Source: Burkholderia anthina | GTDB taxonomy: Bacteria > Pseudomonadota > Gammaproteobacteria > Burkholderiales > Burkholderiaceae | Assembly (NCBI RefSeq): GCF_001547525.1 | Contig: NZ_LNJP01000003.1 | Location: forward strand, 1,984,001 to 2,048,000 | DNA: 64,000 nucleotides | Direction of reading: 5' to 3' | Notes under the pieces: generated by a model | Database searches by the model: none | Seen by the model: only the letters and a program-made list of their open reading frames with translations | Told to the model about the DNA's origin: nothing | Program-made: the position numbers and the translations under genes | Shown: piece by piece, positions 24,127 to 34,315 of the stretch | Layout of the letters: every line of letters begins with the position of its first letter | How positions within the stretch are numbered: the stretch's first letter is position 1

Positions 24127-24753
24127 TCACCAAGCGATATCGCAAGACGACCGCGACGTCCCCGCACCGCCGGTAGCCGTGCATTTCGTCCCTGAGCCGT
24201 TGTCATAGAACGTCCGCGTCTCTGGCTGCGGCACCGACGGATCGAACGGATTCGGCGCGCCGTGCGGACCGCGCGGCGCATCGTACGGCCGCTGAGGCGC
24301 ATATGAGCCGCCGCTGCCAGCCGGCCGAGAGCCATTAGCGCGCAGGTATTCATTCCAGTTCCGCTCGCGCTGCTCATACCCCGGCACAGCGCGCCCCAAA
24401 CTGTCGCTCCCGCCCGCGCCGAGCGCGACACGATTCGGCGGCAAGACGAGATCGGGTTCACGTTCAGAAGAAGCAGGCGGCGATGCCACAAGCGCATCGC
24501 TCGTCACCCGCAACGGCCGCGTATCCGGCGTATCGAACGGGCTGCGTTCGGCAGGCGTGGCGAACTGCACCCGCCTGCGGCTCAACCGCGCCGCATGCCC
24601 GTCATCCCGGGCGGCCGCACGTCGCTCCGAGCGAAACACATTGGCGCCGGCCGACCGATCGGTCAGCGTATCGCGTCCGGAAGCATGGGCAGCACAAACA
24701 GAAAGCGCGCACGCGATCGCGGCGGCGGAAGAGAGGCGGATTGGGCAATTCAT
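24127..24753 (-). CDS. Secreted hypothetical protein
   Basis: The 208-residue protein starts at 24753 with a clear signal peptide (MNCPIRLSSAAAIACALSVC then AAHASG, cut after AHA or ASG). The mature part is low in hydrophobics and rich in Arg, Pro, Ser and Gly, with a C-terminal segment of proline-rich pieces (PQRPYDAPRGPHGAPNPFDP) and two cysteines (KCTATGGAGTSRSSCDIAW) that may form a disulfide. I recognise no family. High GC and normal codon bias suggest it belongs to the core genome. It marks the right edge of the Rhs island. Its start could be earlier in the same frame, but the signal peptide fixes this one. Confidence 0.55.
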   Translation of the reverse strand: MNCPIRLSSAAAIACALSVCAAHASGRDTLTDRSAGANVFRSERRAAARDDGHAARLSRRRVQFATPAERSPFDTPDTRPLRVTSDALVASPPASSEREPDLVLPPNRVALGAGGSDSLGRAVPGYEQRERNWNEYLRANGSRPAGSGGSYAPQRPYDAPRGPHGAPNPFDPSVPQPETRTFYDNGSGTKCTATGGAGTSRSSCDIAW

Positions 24754-25249
24754 CGGTGATTCGAAGCAGGTGATGTGCATTGAACAAGAACGGCAAATCA
24801 CTGGCTGGCGGCTGAGCGACAAGGGGGACGTCGAAGCGTCCCTGAAGCGACTGCGAGGCGTGGCGGGCGCGACTTGCAGGGAGGCTGGCTGGATTGCTGA
24901 AGCGAGGCCACATTATTTCATGGAAATCTCAAAAAGCTTTCAAAATGTTTAGCATCAAAGGTAAACAGTAAGATTTGCCGCGATGTCGAGCCCCGTTCTG
25001 GTGCGCACTTACACAATCATCAGTCGATTGATTTCCGGCGATCGACTCCTGGGCCGCCCACAAAACGCACCATCGCGGATCACGCCCTCGCCGAACGCCA
25101 CGCCCAGCAAGGAACCCGCCCCGGTCTCCCTGCCCAATAGCAACCCGATTGCACCCAAAGCAAACGTTCCCGCCTTCCGGAGGTTGCGCCCCCGTCGCCA
25201 CCCGCCCGCCTCAAAAACATACGTGTTTTCCCTCAATCGACAGGCATTT
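24754..25249. other. Intergenic region upstream of the liv promoter
   Basis: About 500 bp without a gene I can support. A minus-strand frame at 25009-25274 could encode 88 residues with a glycine-rich hydrophobic part (RKAGTFALGAIGLLLGRETG) and some G/C third-position bias, but its start overlaps the -10 element of the liv promoter and I recognise no family. No RNA gene or repeat is evident. Confidence 0.3.
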
Positions 25250-25280
25250 TTGACAGACGATTGAAAAACGCCCATATAAT
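25250..25280 (+). promoter_or_regulatory. Sigma-70-like promoter for livK
   Basis: A perfect TTGACA (25250-25255) and a perfect TATAAT (25275-25280) are separated by 19 bp, slightly longer than optimal. Both hexamers in such GC-rich DNA are striking. Transcription from about 25287 would give a leader of roughly 280 nt before livK. Confidence 0.6.
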
Positions 25281-25397
25281 TTCGGCTGCCTTGCCAATGG
25301 CTGTCGGACCATCCCTCCGAACGAGCGATTTGGCAAGCGGGGCAGGCGAAACGCTTGCGCAATGCAAGACGCATCACGATGTCTTTCCGAACCAGAC

Positions 25398-25412
25398 GTC
25401 CCCTTCGGGGAC
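25398..25412 (+). promoter_or_regulatory. Hairpin in the livK leader
   Basis: GTCCCC-TTC-GGGGAC forms a 6-bp perfect stem with a 3-nt loop within the leader, about 155 bp before livK. No T run follows and no coding leader peptide rich in branched-chain codons is obvious, so the role is open. Confidence 0.3.
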
Positions 25413-25565
25413 TGCAAGAGCCGGGCCCCGCTACGCAACATTCCGCTGGAGTTCCGTCTTCTATGTGTCTCGGGCGTGTCCCCTGTCCTCGCCCCGGGTG
25501 CTGTTCGATTGCGCAAGTCATGCCGCCTTTGCCCGTATGACTAAACAACATCGAGGAGCTCCCAG

Positions 25566-26684
25566 ATGACGCTGTCCCGTCTTACGTCCATTTCCGTCGC
25601 CGCCGTGCTGTTCGCCGCCGGCGCCGCCGCCGCGCAAGCGGAAACCGTGAAGATCGCCATCGCTGGTCCGATGAGCGGCTCGGTCGCCCAATACGGCGAC
25701 ATGGTGAAGGCCGGCGCGCTGACCGCGATCGAACAGATCAACGCGGCAGGCGGTGCGGGCGGCAACAAGTTCGAAGTCGTGATGATGGACGACGCGTGCG
25801 AACCGAAGCAGGCCGTCGCCGTCGCCAACAAGATCGTCAGCCAGAAGATCAAGTACGTGATCGGCCACGTGTGCTCGGGTTCGACGATTCCCGCGTCGGA
25901 CATCTACGAGAACGAAGGCATCGTGATGGTCACGCCGTCGGCCACCGCGCCGCAGCTGACGGAAGGCAAGAAGCGCCACTTCATCTTCCGCACGATCGGC
26001 CGCGACGACCAGCAAGGTCCGGCCGCCGCGCACTACATCATCAACAACGTGAAGCCGAAGAAGGTCGCGGTCCTGCACGACAAGCAGTCGTACGGCCAGG
26101 GCATCGCGTCGTCGGTGAAGAAGGATCTCGAAGCCGCGAAGATCCCGGTCGTGCTGTTCGAAGGCATCAACGCCGGCGATTCGGACTACTCGGCGATCAT
26201 CACGAAGCTGAAGTCGCAAGGCGTCGATTTCGTCTACTTCGGCGGCTACCACCCGGAAATGGGCCTGCTGATGCGCCAGGCGCGCGAGCAGGGCGTGAAG
26301 GCGACGTTCATGGGGCCTGAAGGCGTGGGCAACAAGGACGTGACGGCGATCGCCGGCCCGGCTTCGGAAGGCATGCTGGTCACGCTGCCGGCCGACTTCT
26401 CGGCCGATCCGGCCAACGCGGCGCTCGTGAAGGCGTTCGCGGACAAGAAGCGCGACCCGAACGGCCCGTTCCAGATGCCGTCGTACGCAGCGGTGAAGAT
26501 CATCGCCGACTCGATCGCGGGCGCGAAGACGACGGACCCGACGAAGGTCGCCGCGTACATGCACAAGACGACGTTCGACACGCCGATCGGCAAGGTCGCG
26601 TATGACGCGCAGGGCGACCTGAAGGCGTTCAAGTTCGTCGTGTACACGTGGCACAAGGACGCGACGAAGACCGCCGCCAAGTAA
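25566..26684 (+). CDS. livK: Branched-chain amino acid ABC transporter substrate-binding protein
   Basis: The 372-residue protein has a signal peptide (MTLSRLTSISVAAVLFAAGA, cut after AQA) and the type I periplasmic-binding fold of LivK/LivJ: VKIAIAGPMSGSVAQYGDMV, KFEVVMMDDACEPKQAVAVA, VIGHVCSGSTIPASDIY, YFGGYHPEMGLLMRQAREQG. It binds leucine, isoleucine, valine or a related amino acid in the periplasm and delivers it to LivHM. A GAGGAGCTCCC site precedes the ATG. A strong hairpin follows, and the permease and ATPase genes are downstream, the normal order for this system. Confidence 0.93.
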   Translation: MTLSRLTSISVAAVLFAAGAAAAQAETVKIAIAGPMSGSVAQYGDMVKAGALTAIEQINAAGGAGGNKFEVVMMDDACEPKQAVAVANKIVSQKIKYVIGHVCSGSTIPASDIYENEGIVMVTPSATAPQLTEGKKRHFIFRTIGRDDQQGPAAAHYIINNVKPKKVAVLHDKQSYGQGIASSVKKDLEAAKIPVVLFEGINAGDSDYSAIITKLKSQGVDFVYFGGYHPEMGLLMRQAREQGVKATFMGPEGVGNKDVTAIAGPASEGMLVTLPADFSADPANAALVKAFADKKRDPNGPFQMPSYAAVKIIADSIAGAKTTDPTKVAAYMHKTTFDTPIGKVAYDAQGDLKAFKFVVYTWHKDATKTAAK

Positions 26685-26702
26685 CAACGAAGTATCCGCT
26701 CG

Positions 26703-26741
26703 CGCACCCGCCCCGCCCGAAACCCGGACGGGGCGGGTGCG
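26703..26741 (+). terminator. Stem-loop between livK and livH
   Basis: CGCACCCGCCCC (26703-26714) pairs perfectly with GGGGCGGGTGCG (26730-26741) across a 15-nt loop, followed by TATT. Such intercistronic hairpins usually allow more binding protein than permease, by partial termination or mRNA protection. Confidence 0.6.
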
Positions 26742-26867
26742 TATTGGCCGCGCATCTGCCCCATGCGCGCCAAAGGGCGGCCCGAGACGACACCGTGCGC
26801 TGCGCGCGGCCGGCCGCCGTGATCCGGCGACGGCACGCGGCCCAGCGCCAACGGGAGCTTCCCGCAC

Positions 26868-27794
<927 letters not shown>

Positions 27795-27805
27795 CGGAGA
27801 CGCAG

Positions 27806-29077
27806 ATGAGTCAAGTCATTTCCGTTCGCCGCCCGGCCGCCGACGCATCGATCGGCCAGGCGCTGAAAAATGCCGTGGCCGCCGCGCTCCTGACGGCGAT
27901 CCTCACGATTCCGGTGCTCGGGCTGCAGTTGAAGCTCGACGGCTATCAGGTAGTGCTGACGCCGCACTGGCGCCCGGTGTGGATCGCGGTCGCGGCCGTG
28001 TTCCTGTTCCAGTTGTTCAAGCCGTGGCTCGTGCGCGCGAAATCCGCGGTGAAGCTGCCGGCGATGCCCGCGATGGGCGCGCGGCAGCAGCGCGTGATCA
28101 TCTGGGTGCTGCTCGCGGTCGGGCTCGTGTGGCCGTTCTTCGGCTCGCGCGGTGCAGTGGACGTCGCGACGCTCGCGCTGATCTACGTGATCCTCGGCCT
28201 CGGGCTGAACATCGTGGTCGGTTTCGCGGGGCTGCTGGATCTCGGCTATGTCGGGTTCTACGCGGTCGGCGGCTATACGTACGCGATGCTGAACCAGTAT
28301 TTCGGGCTGTCGTTCTGGGAATGCCTGCCGATCGCGGCGATTGCCGCGGCGACGTTCGGCTTCCTGCTCGGCTTCCCGGTGCTGCGTTTGCGCGGCGACT
28401 ATCTGGCGATCGTCACGCTCGGCTTCGGCGAAATCATCCGCCTGCTCGCGAACAACCTGACGAGCCTCACTGGCGGCCCGGACGGCATCTCGAGCATTCC
28501 GAAGCCGACGGTGTTCGGCTTCGAGATGGCACGCTCGGCGAGCGTCGAAGGCGCGAAGACCTTCCATGAGCTGGTCGGGCTGGAATACAGCGGCGAGCAC
28601 ATGGTGATCTTCCTGTACCTGATCGCGCTGGTGCTGGTCGGCTTCACGCTGTTCGTGACGAGCCGCCTGATCCGCATGCCGATGGGCCGCGCATGGGAAG
28701 CGCTGCGCGACGACGAGATCGCGTGCCGTTCGCTCGGCCTGAACCCGACGCGCATCAAGCTGTCGGCGTTCACGCTCGGCGCGGCGTTCGCGGGTATCGG
28801 CGGCGCGTTCTTCGCCGCGCGTCAGGGCCTCGTGAATCCTGAATCGTTCACCTTCATCGAATCGGCGCTGATCCTCGCGATCGTCGTGCTCGGCGGGATG
28901 GGCTCGCAGCTCGGCGTGATTCTCGCGGCGATCCTGCTGACCGTGCTGCCGGAAGTCGCGCGCGGGTTCGCCGAGTACCGGATGCTGATCTTCGGTCTGG
29001 TGATGGTGTTGATGATGATGTGGCGTCCGCAGGGCCTCTTGCCCGCGAGCCGTCCTCACGTGGAGCTGCCGCAATGA
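27806..29077 (+). CDS. livM: Branched-chain amino acid ABC transporter permease LivM
   Basis: The 423-residue protein has an extended N-terminal membrane part (two extra helices before residue 105) and the LivM core: LALIYVILGLGLNIVVGFAG, LLDLGYVGFYAVGGYTYAML, coupling loop MGRAWEALRDDEIACRSLGL. It pairs with LivH. ATG 27806 is chosen for its GGAGACGC site; the livH stop is only 11 bp away. It overlaps livG by 4 bp (ATGA), so the two are coupled. Confidence 0.93.
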   Translation: MSQVISVRRPAADASIGQALKNAVAAALLTAILTIPVLGLQLKLDGYQVVLTPHWRPVWIAVAAVFLFQLFKPWLVRAKSAVKLPAMPAMGARQQRVIIWVLLAVGLVWPFFGSRGAVDVATLALIYVILGLGLNIVVGFAGLLDLGYVGFYAVGGYTYAMLNQYFGLSFWECLPIAAIAAATFGFLLGFPVLRLRGDYLAIVTLGFGEIIRLLANNLTSLTGGPDGISSIPKPTVFGFEMARSASVEGAKTFHELVGLEYSGEHMVIFLYLIALVLVGFTLFVTSRLIRMPMGRAWEALRDDEIACRSLGLNPTRIKLSAFTLGAAFAGIGGAFFAARQGLVNPESFTFIESALILAIVVLGGMGSQLGVILAAILLTVLPEVARGFAEYRMLIFGLVMVLMMMWRPQGLLPASRPHVELPQ

Positions 29078-29846
29078 GCGCGAATGCAGAACTGTTGAAG
29101 GTGGCCGGGCTGCAGATGCGCTTCGGCGGGTTGCTCGCGGTGGACGGCATCGATTTCGACGTGCGCCGCGACGAGGTGTTCGCGATCATCGGGCCGAACG
29201 GCGCGGGCAAGACCACGGTGTTCAACTGCGTCGGCGGCTTCTACAAGCCGACCGGCGGCGACGTCGTGCTCGACGGCCACGCGATTGCCGGGCTGCCGAG
29301 CCACCAGATCGCGCTGAAGGGCCTGGTGCGCACGTTCCAGAACATCCGCCTGTTCAAGTCGCTGACCGTCGTCGAGAACCTGCTCGTCGCGCAGCATCGC
29401 AAGGTGAAGGCCGGGCTGCTGCACGGCCTGTTCGCGACGCCCGCGTATCGTCACGCCGAGAAGGAAGCGCTCGAACGCGCGGCCATGTGGCTCGACCGGA
29501 TGGGGCTGACGGCGGTCGCCAACCGGCCGGCCGGCACGCTGTCGTACGGGCACCAGCGGCGTCTGGAGATCGCGCGCTGCATGATCACCGAGCCGCGCCT
29601 CTTGATGCTCGACGAGCCGGCGGCCGGCCTCAACCCGCAGGAAAAGATCGAGCTGCAGCACCTGATCGACAAGCTGCGCCGTGAATTCGGCGTATCGGTG
29701 CTGCTGATCGAGCACGACATGAGCCTCGTGATGGGCGTGTCCGACCGCATCCTCGTGATGGAGCACGGCCGGCCGATCGTGATCGGCACGCCGGAAGCGG
29801 TCCGCAACGACCCGCGCGTGATCAAGGCGTATCTGGGGGAAGAGTG

Positions 29847-29847
<1 letters not shown>
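29074..29847 (+). CDS. livG: Branched-chain amino acid ABC transporter ATPase LivG
   Basis: The 257-residue ATPase has Walker A GPNGAGKTT, signature LSYGHQRRLEIAR (LSYG rather than LSGG, as is common in LivG), Walker B LLMLDEPAAGLNPQEK and switch His in LLIEHDMSLVMGVSDRI. It powers LivHM together with LivF. The start overlaps the livM stop and the end overlaps livF (TGATG). Confidence 0.93.
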
Positions 29848-30548
<701 letters not shown>

Positions 30549-30558
30549 TCGGCGGGCA

Positions 30559-30590
30559 GCCGCCGGCCTGCAACGGGCCGGCGGCTTCTT
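30559..30590 (+). terminator. Rho-independent-type terminator of the liv operon
   Basis: GCCGCCGGCC (30559-30568) and GGCCGGCGGC (30576-30585) form a perfect 10-bp stem with a 7-nt loop, followed by TTCTT. It lies 11 bp after livF. Confidence 0.75.
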
Positions 30591-30711
30591 GGCGTCGTTT
30601 CCGGATGTGTTGGTACGATGGGTCCCACGCCCGTTTGTGCAGCCAATCCGTAGCCGATTCGGCTTCGATCGTAGTCGAATCGGCGACTTCCTCGCTTCCC
30701 GGAGCAAACCG

Positions 30712-31062
30712 ATGAAGGTCAAACGAATCGTCGCCAATATCGACACACGCTCGATCGACGACGCAAAGCGCTTCTATCGGCACATCTTCGGCCTCGACCT
30801 GCTGATGGACCACGGCTGGATCGCGACCTACGGCAACACCGAGCAGATGGCCGTGCAGATCAGCTTCGCGTCGCAGGGCGGATCGGGCACGCCGACGCCC
30901 GATCTGTCGATCGAGGTCGACGATCTCGACGAAGCGCTTGCGCGTGTTCATGCGGCCGGCGTGCCCGTCGAATACGGCCCGGCCGACGAGCCGTGGGGCG
31001 TGCGGCGGTTTTACGTGCGCGACCCGTTCGGCAAGCTCGTCAACGTGCTCGCGCATCGCTGA
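30712..31062 (+). CDS. VOC (glyoxalase/bleomycin resistance) superfamily protein
   Basis: The 116-residue single-domain protein has the paired beta-alpha-beta-beta-beta pattern of the VOC fold: VKRIVANIDTRSIDDAKRFY, YRHIFGLDLLMDHGWIATYG, and YVRDPFGKLVNVLAHR at the end. It could be a metal-dependent lyase, isomerase or dioxygenase, or a drug-binding protein; the sequence does not decide. A typical glyoxalase I would have more substrate-binding residues, so I give no symbol. It stands alone after the liv terminator and converges on the DUF2000 gene. ATG 30712 is favoured by a GGAG site upstream and the fold start. Confidence 0.75.
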   Translation: MKVKRIVANIDTRSIDDAKRFYRHIFGLDLLMDHGWIATYGNTEQMAVQISFASQGGSGTPTPDLSIEVDDLDEALARVHAAGVPVEYGPADEPWGVRRFYVRDPFGKLVNVLAHR

Positions 31063-31095
31063 CCGGCGACGGCGAGCCGGGCACGCCGCCGGCGT

Positions 31096-31503
31096 TCACG
31101 CATGCAACGCCAGCCCCTTCACCGCCTTGTCCACGGCCTTCTTCGGCCCGCGCAACGCCAACCCGACCAGATCGGGATTCTCCGCATCCTCGGCACGAAA
31201 CGCTTCGCGGTTGGCCGCATCGTGCCCGGTCGAGAACATCGCGCGCACGTAGGGCACGATCGTCAGTTCGCGCGACAGCGCCTGCCGGTGCGCGGCCTGC
31301 AATCCGTTCAGATCGGCCGCGAACACCAGCATCGGCTGGCCCAGCATCCTGCCGTAGCGGCGGCCGGCCGCGTCCTCGTAAGGTTCGCCGAGCGCCTCGG
31401 GCGCGCCGGCGGCGACGCCCGTCGCGAGAAACGCGACGACATTGAGTTTCTGCCACGCGGCGAGATCGTCGCGCACGATCAGCGCTACTTTGGTATCGAA
31501 CAT
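31096..31503 (-). CDS. DUF2000 family protein
   Basis: The 135-residue protein begins MFDTKVALIVRDDLAAWQKL and contains FLATGVAAGAPEALGEPYED and GQPMLVFAADLNGL, the recognisable pattern of DUF2000, a family with a peptidyl-tRNA-hydrolase-like fold and no known activity. Starting at 31503 fits the family N terminus. It lies 44 bp downstream of an AraC regulator on the same strand, so the two may form one unit. No function can be assigned. Confidence 0.75.
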   Translation of the reverse strand: MFDTKVALIVRDDLAAWQKLNVVAFLATGVAAGAPEALGEPYEDAAGRRYGRMLGQPMLVFAADLNGLQAAHRQALSRELTIVPYVRAMFSTGHDAANREAFRAEDAENPDLVGLALRGPKKAVDKAVKGLALHA

Positions 31504-31547
31504 GCTTGCTCCTGGTTGGAGCGCCCATGATCCGACGCCGCGCGCGA

Positions 31548-32405
31548 TCAGTCTGGAACGTTTGTGCAGAGTTGCCGGTACGCGGCCGGCGTGATCCGGT
31601 ACGCGCGGCGGAACCAGCGGCCGAGGTGGCTCTGGTCCGCGAAGCCGACGTCGACGGCCGCCTGCGCGGGCGTGCGGCCGGCGGCCAGCAGCCGGCGCGC
31701 GGCTCGCAGCCGCAAACGCACGAGGTACGCGTGCGGCGACGTGCCGAACGCGCGCTGGAACATGCGCGTCAGCCGGAACCGGTCGATGCCGGCGACGCTC
31801 GCGAGTTCGTCGAGGCCGATGTTGTCGCCCATGTGTTCGTGCAGCAGGTCGCGCACGCGTGCGACCGCGGGCGGCACGACGCCGCTTTCCAGCACAAGCG
31901 GGCCGCCCAGATGGCTGCCGAGCCGCATCAGCAGGCGGTCGAGCGTCTGGTCGCGCGCGAGCCGGCCTTCGTTGTCGTGGAGCGCGAAGAACGCGTTCCG
32001 GATCGCATCGACGAGGCCGCGATCGTCGACGAGCGTGTGGCCGAACGTGGCTTCGACGCTGCCGAGGCCCGGCAGGTCGAGCCGGCGCGCGGCGCGCTCG
32101 ACCCACGCCTGCGGCAGGTACAGCATCCCGTACGTGAAGCCGCCGGCTTCGGGCGCGTGGCCGTCGTGCATCGCGCCCGGCTCGATCAGGATCGCGCGGC
32201 CCGGCACGCTCGTATGCAGCGAGCGGTGGCACTGGAAGCGCTGCACGCCCTGTTCGGTGAAGCCGACCAGCATGTCGTCGTGGTCGTGCGCGTCGTATGC
32301 ATGGCCGTTGAAATGCGCGTGCAGGCTTTCGATGCCGGTTTCCGCGTCGCGGCGCGCGACGAGCCAGTGGTCGGGTTCGCCGGTGGCTTTCGCATCTGTC
32401 GTCAT
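31548..32405 (-). CDS. AraC family transcriptional regulator with cupin sensor
   Basis: The 285-residue protein has an N-terminal cupin-like ligand domain (HAHFNGHAYDAHDHDDMLVG, GRAILIEPGAMHDGHAPEAG) and two C-terminal helix-turn-helix units (LASVAGIDRFRLTRMFQRAF, AAVDVGFADQSHLGRWFRRA). This AraC_binding type commonly controls small export or amino acid genes nearby. The adjacent DUF2000 gene is the only candidate target on the same strand. The ligand is unknown. Confidence 0.82.
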   Translation of the reverse strand: MTTDAKATGEPDHWLVARRDAETGIESLHAHFNGHAYDAHDHDDMLVGFTEQGVQRFQCHRSLHTSVPGRAILIEPGAMHDGHAPEAGGFTYGMLYLPQAWVERAARRLDLPGLGSVEATFGHTLVDDRGLVDAIRNAFFALHDNEGRLARDQTLDRLLMRLGSHLGGPLVLESGVVPPAVARVRDLLHEHMGDNIGLDELASVAGIDRFRLTRMFQRAFGTSPHAYLVRLRLRAARRLLAAGRTPAQAAVDVGFADQSHLGRWFRRAYRITPAAYRQLCTNVPD

Positions 32406-32478
32406 CGGCTACCTCTCACGTCGTCGTTGTGTGACGGACCCTGTAAGCAGGCGGCGGAACAGCGGAGGCGCGTGCGGT

Positions 32479-33396
32479 TCATGCTCCGTTCACCGCCGCC
32501 TGTTCGTCGCGCGCATATTGCGCGGGTGGCCGGCCGACATGACGCGCGAACGCGACGCTGAACGTGCTCGCCGAGCTGTAGCCGACGCGCGCCGCGATTT
32601 CCGCGATGCGGCCTTCGTTGCGGCGAAGCAGATCCTTCGCGAGCGCCATGCGCCACGTCAGCAGGTATTCCATCGGCGCGACGCCGACCGCGCGGCTGAA
32701 GCGTTCGAAGAACGTCGAGCGCGACAGCGCGGCTTCCTTCGCGAGTTCGACGATCGTCCACGGGTGCGCGGGGCGTTCGTGCATCCGGCGCAGCGCGGCC
32801 GCGAGGCGGCTGTCGGCGAGCCCGCGCACGAGCCCGGGCGACGCGTGCGTGCCGGTCGTGAACCGCAGCGCCTCGATCAGCAGCACTTCCAGCAGACGCG
32901 CCAGCACGATCTCGCGGGCAGGCCGCTGCGCGCGCGATTCGTCGCGCACCAGTTGCACGAGCGTGGTCAGCCGCGGTTCGCCGCGCACGTGCACGAAGCG
33001 GGGCAGCAGCGACACCAGCAGCGATGCATCGGGCGAACCGAAACTGCAGTTGCCGGCCATCATCCGCGTATCGACCGGGTTGGCCGGATCGCCGATCCGG
33101 TATTCGCCGTGGTCGAGCATGACGGGCGGGGCGGTGTCGACGCCCGGCGGCGGCGGTTCGAGGCTCGACATCGCGACGCCGTAGGCCGCCGGAATCAGCA
33201 TGAAGTCGCCGGCCAGCAGTTCGATCGGCGCATGTCCGTCGATCGCGATCCGGCAGCCGCCGTCGAGGACCGCGCAATAGAACGGCTCGCCGGCGACCGT
33301 GCGGTTGATCGCCCACGGGCTCGCGCCGCGCACGTACTTCGAGTACCGCGCGCCCGGTTGCAGCAGCGTCACGACTTCAGTCAGCGGGTCGATCAT
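32479..33396 (-). CDS. AraC family regulator (cupin_6 type), probable regulator of the divergent SDR gene
   Basis: The 305-residue protein has a cupin_6-like N-terminal half (VTLLQPGARYSKYVRGASPW, PFYCAVLDGGCRIAIDGHAP, LLAGDFMLIPAAYGVAMSSL) and a C-terminal AraC domain (LAKEAALSRSTFFERFSRAV, IAARVGYSSASTFSVAFARH). The start at 33396 gives the family N terminus MIDPLTEVV. It is divergent from the SDR oxidoreductase gene across 101 bp, the standard layout for an AraC activator and a dehydrogenase of this type. Confidence 0.83.
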   Translation of the reverse strand: MIDPLTEVVTLLQPGARYSKYVRGASPWAINRTVAGEPFYCAVLDGGCRIAIDGHAPIELLAGDFMLIPAAYGVAMSSLEPPPPGVDTAPPVMLDHGEYRIGDPANPVDTRMMAGNCSFGSPDASLLVSLLPRFVHVRGEPRLTTLVQLVRDESRAQRPAREIVLARLLEVLLIEALRFTTGTHASPGLVRGLADSRLAAALRRMHERPAHPWTIVELAKEAALSRSTFFERFSRAVGVAPMEYLLTWRMALAKDLLRRNEGRIAEIAARVGYSSASTFSVAFARHVGRPPAQYARDEQAAVNGA

Positions 33397-33497
33397 CGCC
33401 GGACTCTCGCAAAAGAAAAGCGGATTGTCGATTGTAGCGAATACGGCTCCCGCCATCTATCGTACGGACACGTGCTCAACACACCCCAGGAGTTCAC

Positions 33498-34247
33498 ATG
33501 AAGACCGTACTGATTACCGGCTGTTCCTCCGGCTTCGGCCTCGAAATCGCGCGGCATTTTCTGGCGCGCGACTGGCAGGTCGTCGCGACGATGCGCAAGC
33601 CGGCCGACGACGTGCTGCCGCCGTCGGAGCGCTTGCGCGTGCTGCCGCTCGACGTGACGAATGAGGACAGCATTCGCGCCGCGATCGACGCCGCCGGCCC
33701 GATCGACGTGCTCGTGAACAACGCGGGCTTCGGCGCGGCCGCACCGGCCGAACTCACGCCGCTCGATACGGTGCGCGCGCTGTTCGACACCAACACGATC
33801 GGCACGATCGCGGTGACGCAGGCCGTGTTGCCGCAGTTTCGCGCGCGCGGCGCCGGCGTGGTCGTGAACGTCACGTCGAGCGTCACGCTGAAGGCGCTGC
33901 CGCTGGTCGGCGCGTATCGGGCGAGCAAGGCGGCGGTGAATGCGTTCACCGAATCGATGGCGGTCGAACTCGCGCCGTTCGGCGTGCGCGCGCATCTGGT
34001 GCTGCCGGGCCGCGCGCCCGACACGCGTTTCGCCGACAACGCACGGGCCAACATGCACGGCTTCGAGCACGAAGCGTATGCGGACTTCGTCGGCAAGGCC
34101 GTGGCGCGGATGCTCGATGCGTCGGGGCCGATCACGCACGCGCAGGACGTCGCCGAAGCCGTGTGGCGCGCGGCGACCGATCCGTCGAGCCCGATGCGTA
34201 TTCCGGCCGGCGCGGATGCGCAGGCGTGGGCGGCGGAAGCGGGTTGA
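33498..34247 (+). CDS. SDR family NAD(P)-dependent oxidoreductase
   Basis: The 249-residue classical short-chain dehydrogenase has the cofactor motif TGCSSGFG near residue 7, NNAGFG, catalytic Ser in VVNVTSSVTL, and the YRASKAAVNAF active site with Tyr and Lys. It reduces or oxidises an unknown carbonyl or alcohol. An AGGAG-type site precedes the ATG. It is divergent from the cupin_6 AraC gene, whose product probably controls it, and converges on dgdA across an inverted repeat. Confidence 0.88.
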   Translation: MKTVLITGCSSGFGLEIARHFLARDWQVVATMRKPADDVLPPSERLRVLPLDVTNEDSIRAAIDAAGPIDVLVNNAGFGAAAPAELTPLDTVRALFDTNTIGTIAVTQAVLPQFRARGAGVVVNVTSSVTLKALPLVGAYRASKAAVNAFTESMAVELAPFGVRAHLVLPGRAPDTRFADNARANMHGFEHEAYADFVGKAVARMLDASGPITHAQDVAEAVWRAATDPSSPMRIPAGADAQAWAAEAG

Positions 34248-34258
34248 ACGATCGGGCG

Positions 34259-34293
34259 TCCGTCGCGCCGGCGGGTTGAACCGGTGCGACGGA
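34259..34293. terminator. Convergent hairpin between the SDR gene and dgdA
   Basis: TCCGTCGCGCCGG (34259-34271) pairs with CCGGTGCGACGGA (34281-34293) with a single G-T wobble and a 9-nt loop. It lies in the 68-bp gap between two convergent genes and probably stops transcription from both sides. Confidence 0.55.
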
Positions 34294-34315
34294 TCGGGCG
34301 AGGCGGCGACGGGCG

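Noticed and set aside
23783..24184. Minus-strand frames across the third Rhs scrap and SymE tail
   Set aside because: Antisense to Rhs-homologous DNA; Rhs copies give such frames everywhere in this island.
25009..25274. Small glycine-rich minus-strand frame upstream of livK
   Set aside because: Some codon bias, but its start overlaps a strong promoter element of the opposite strand and no family is recognised.
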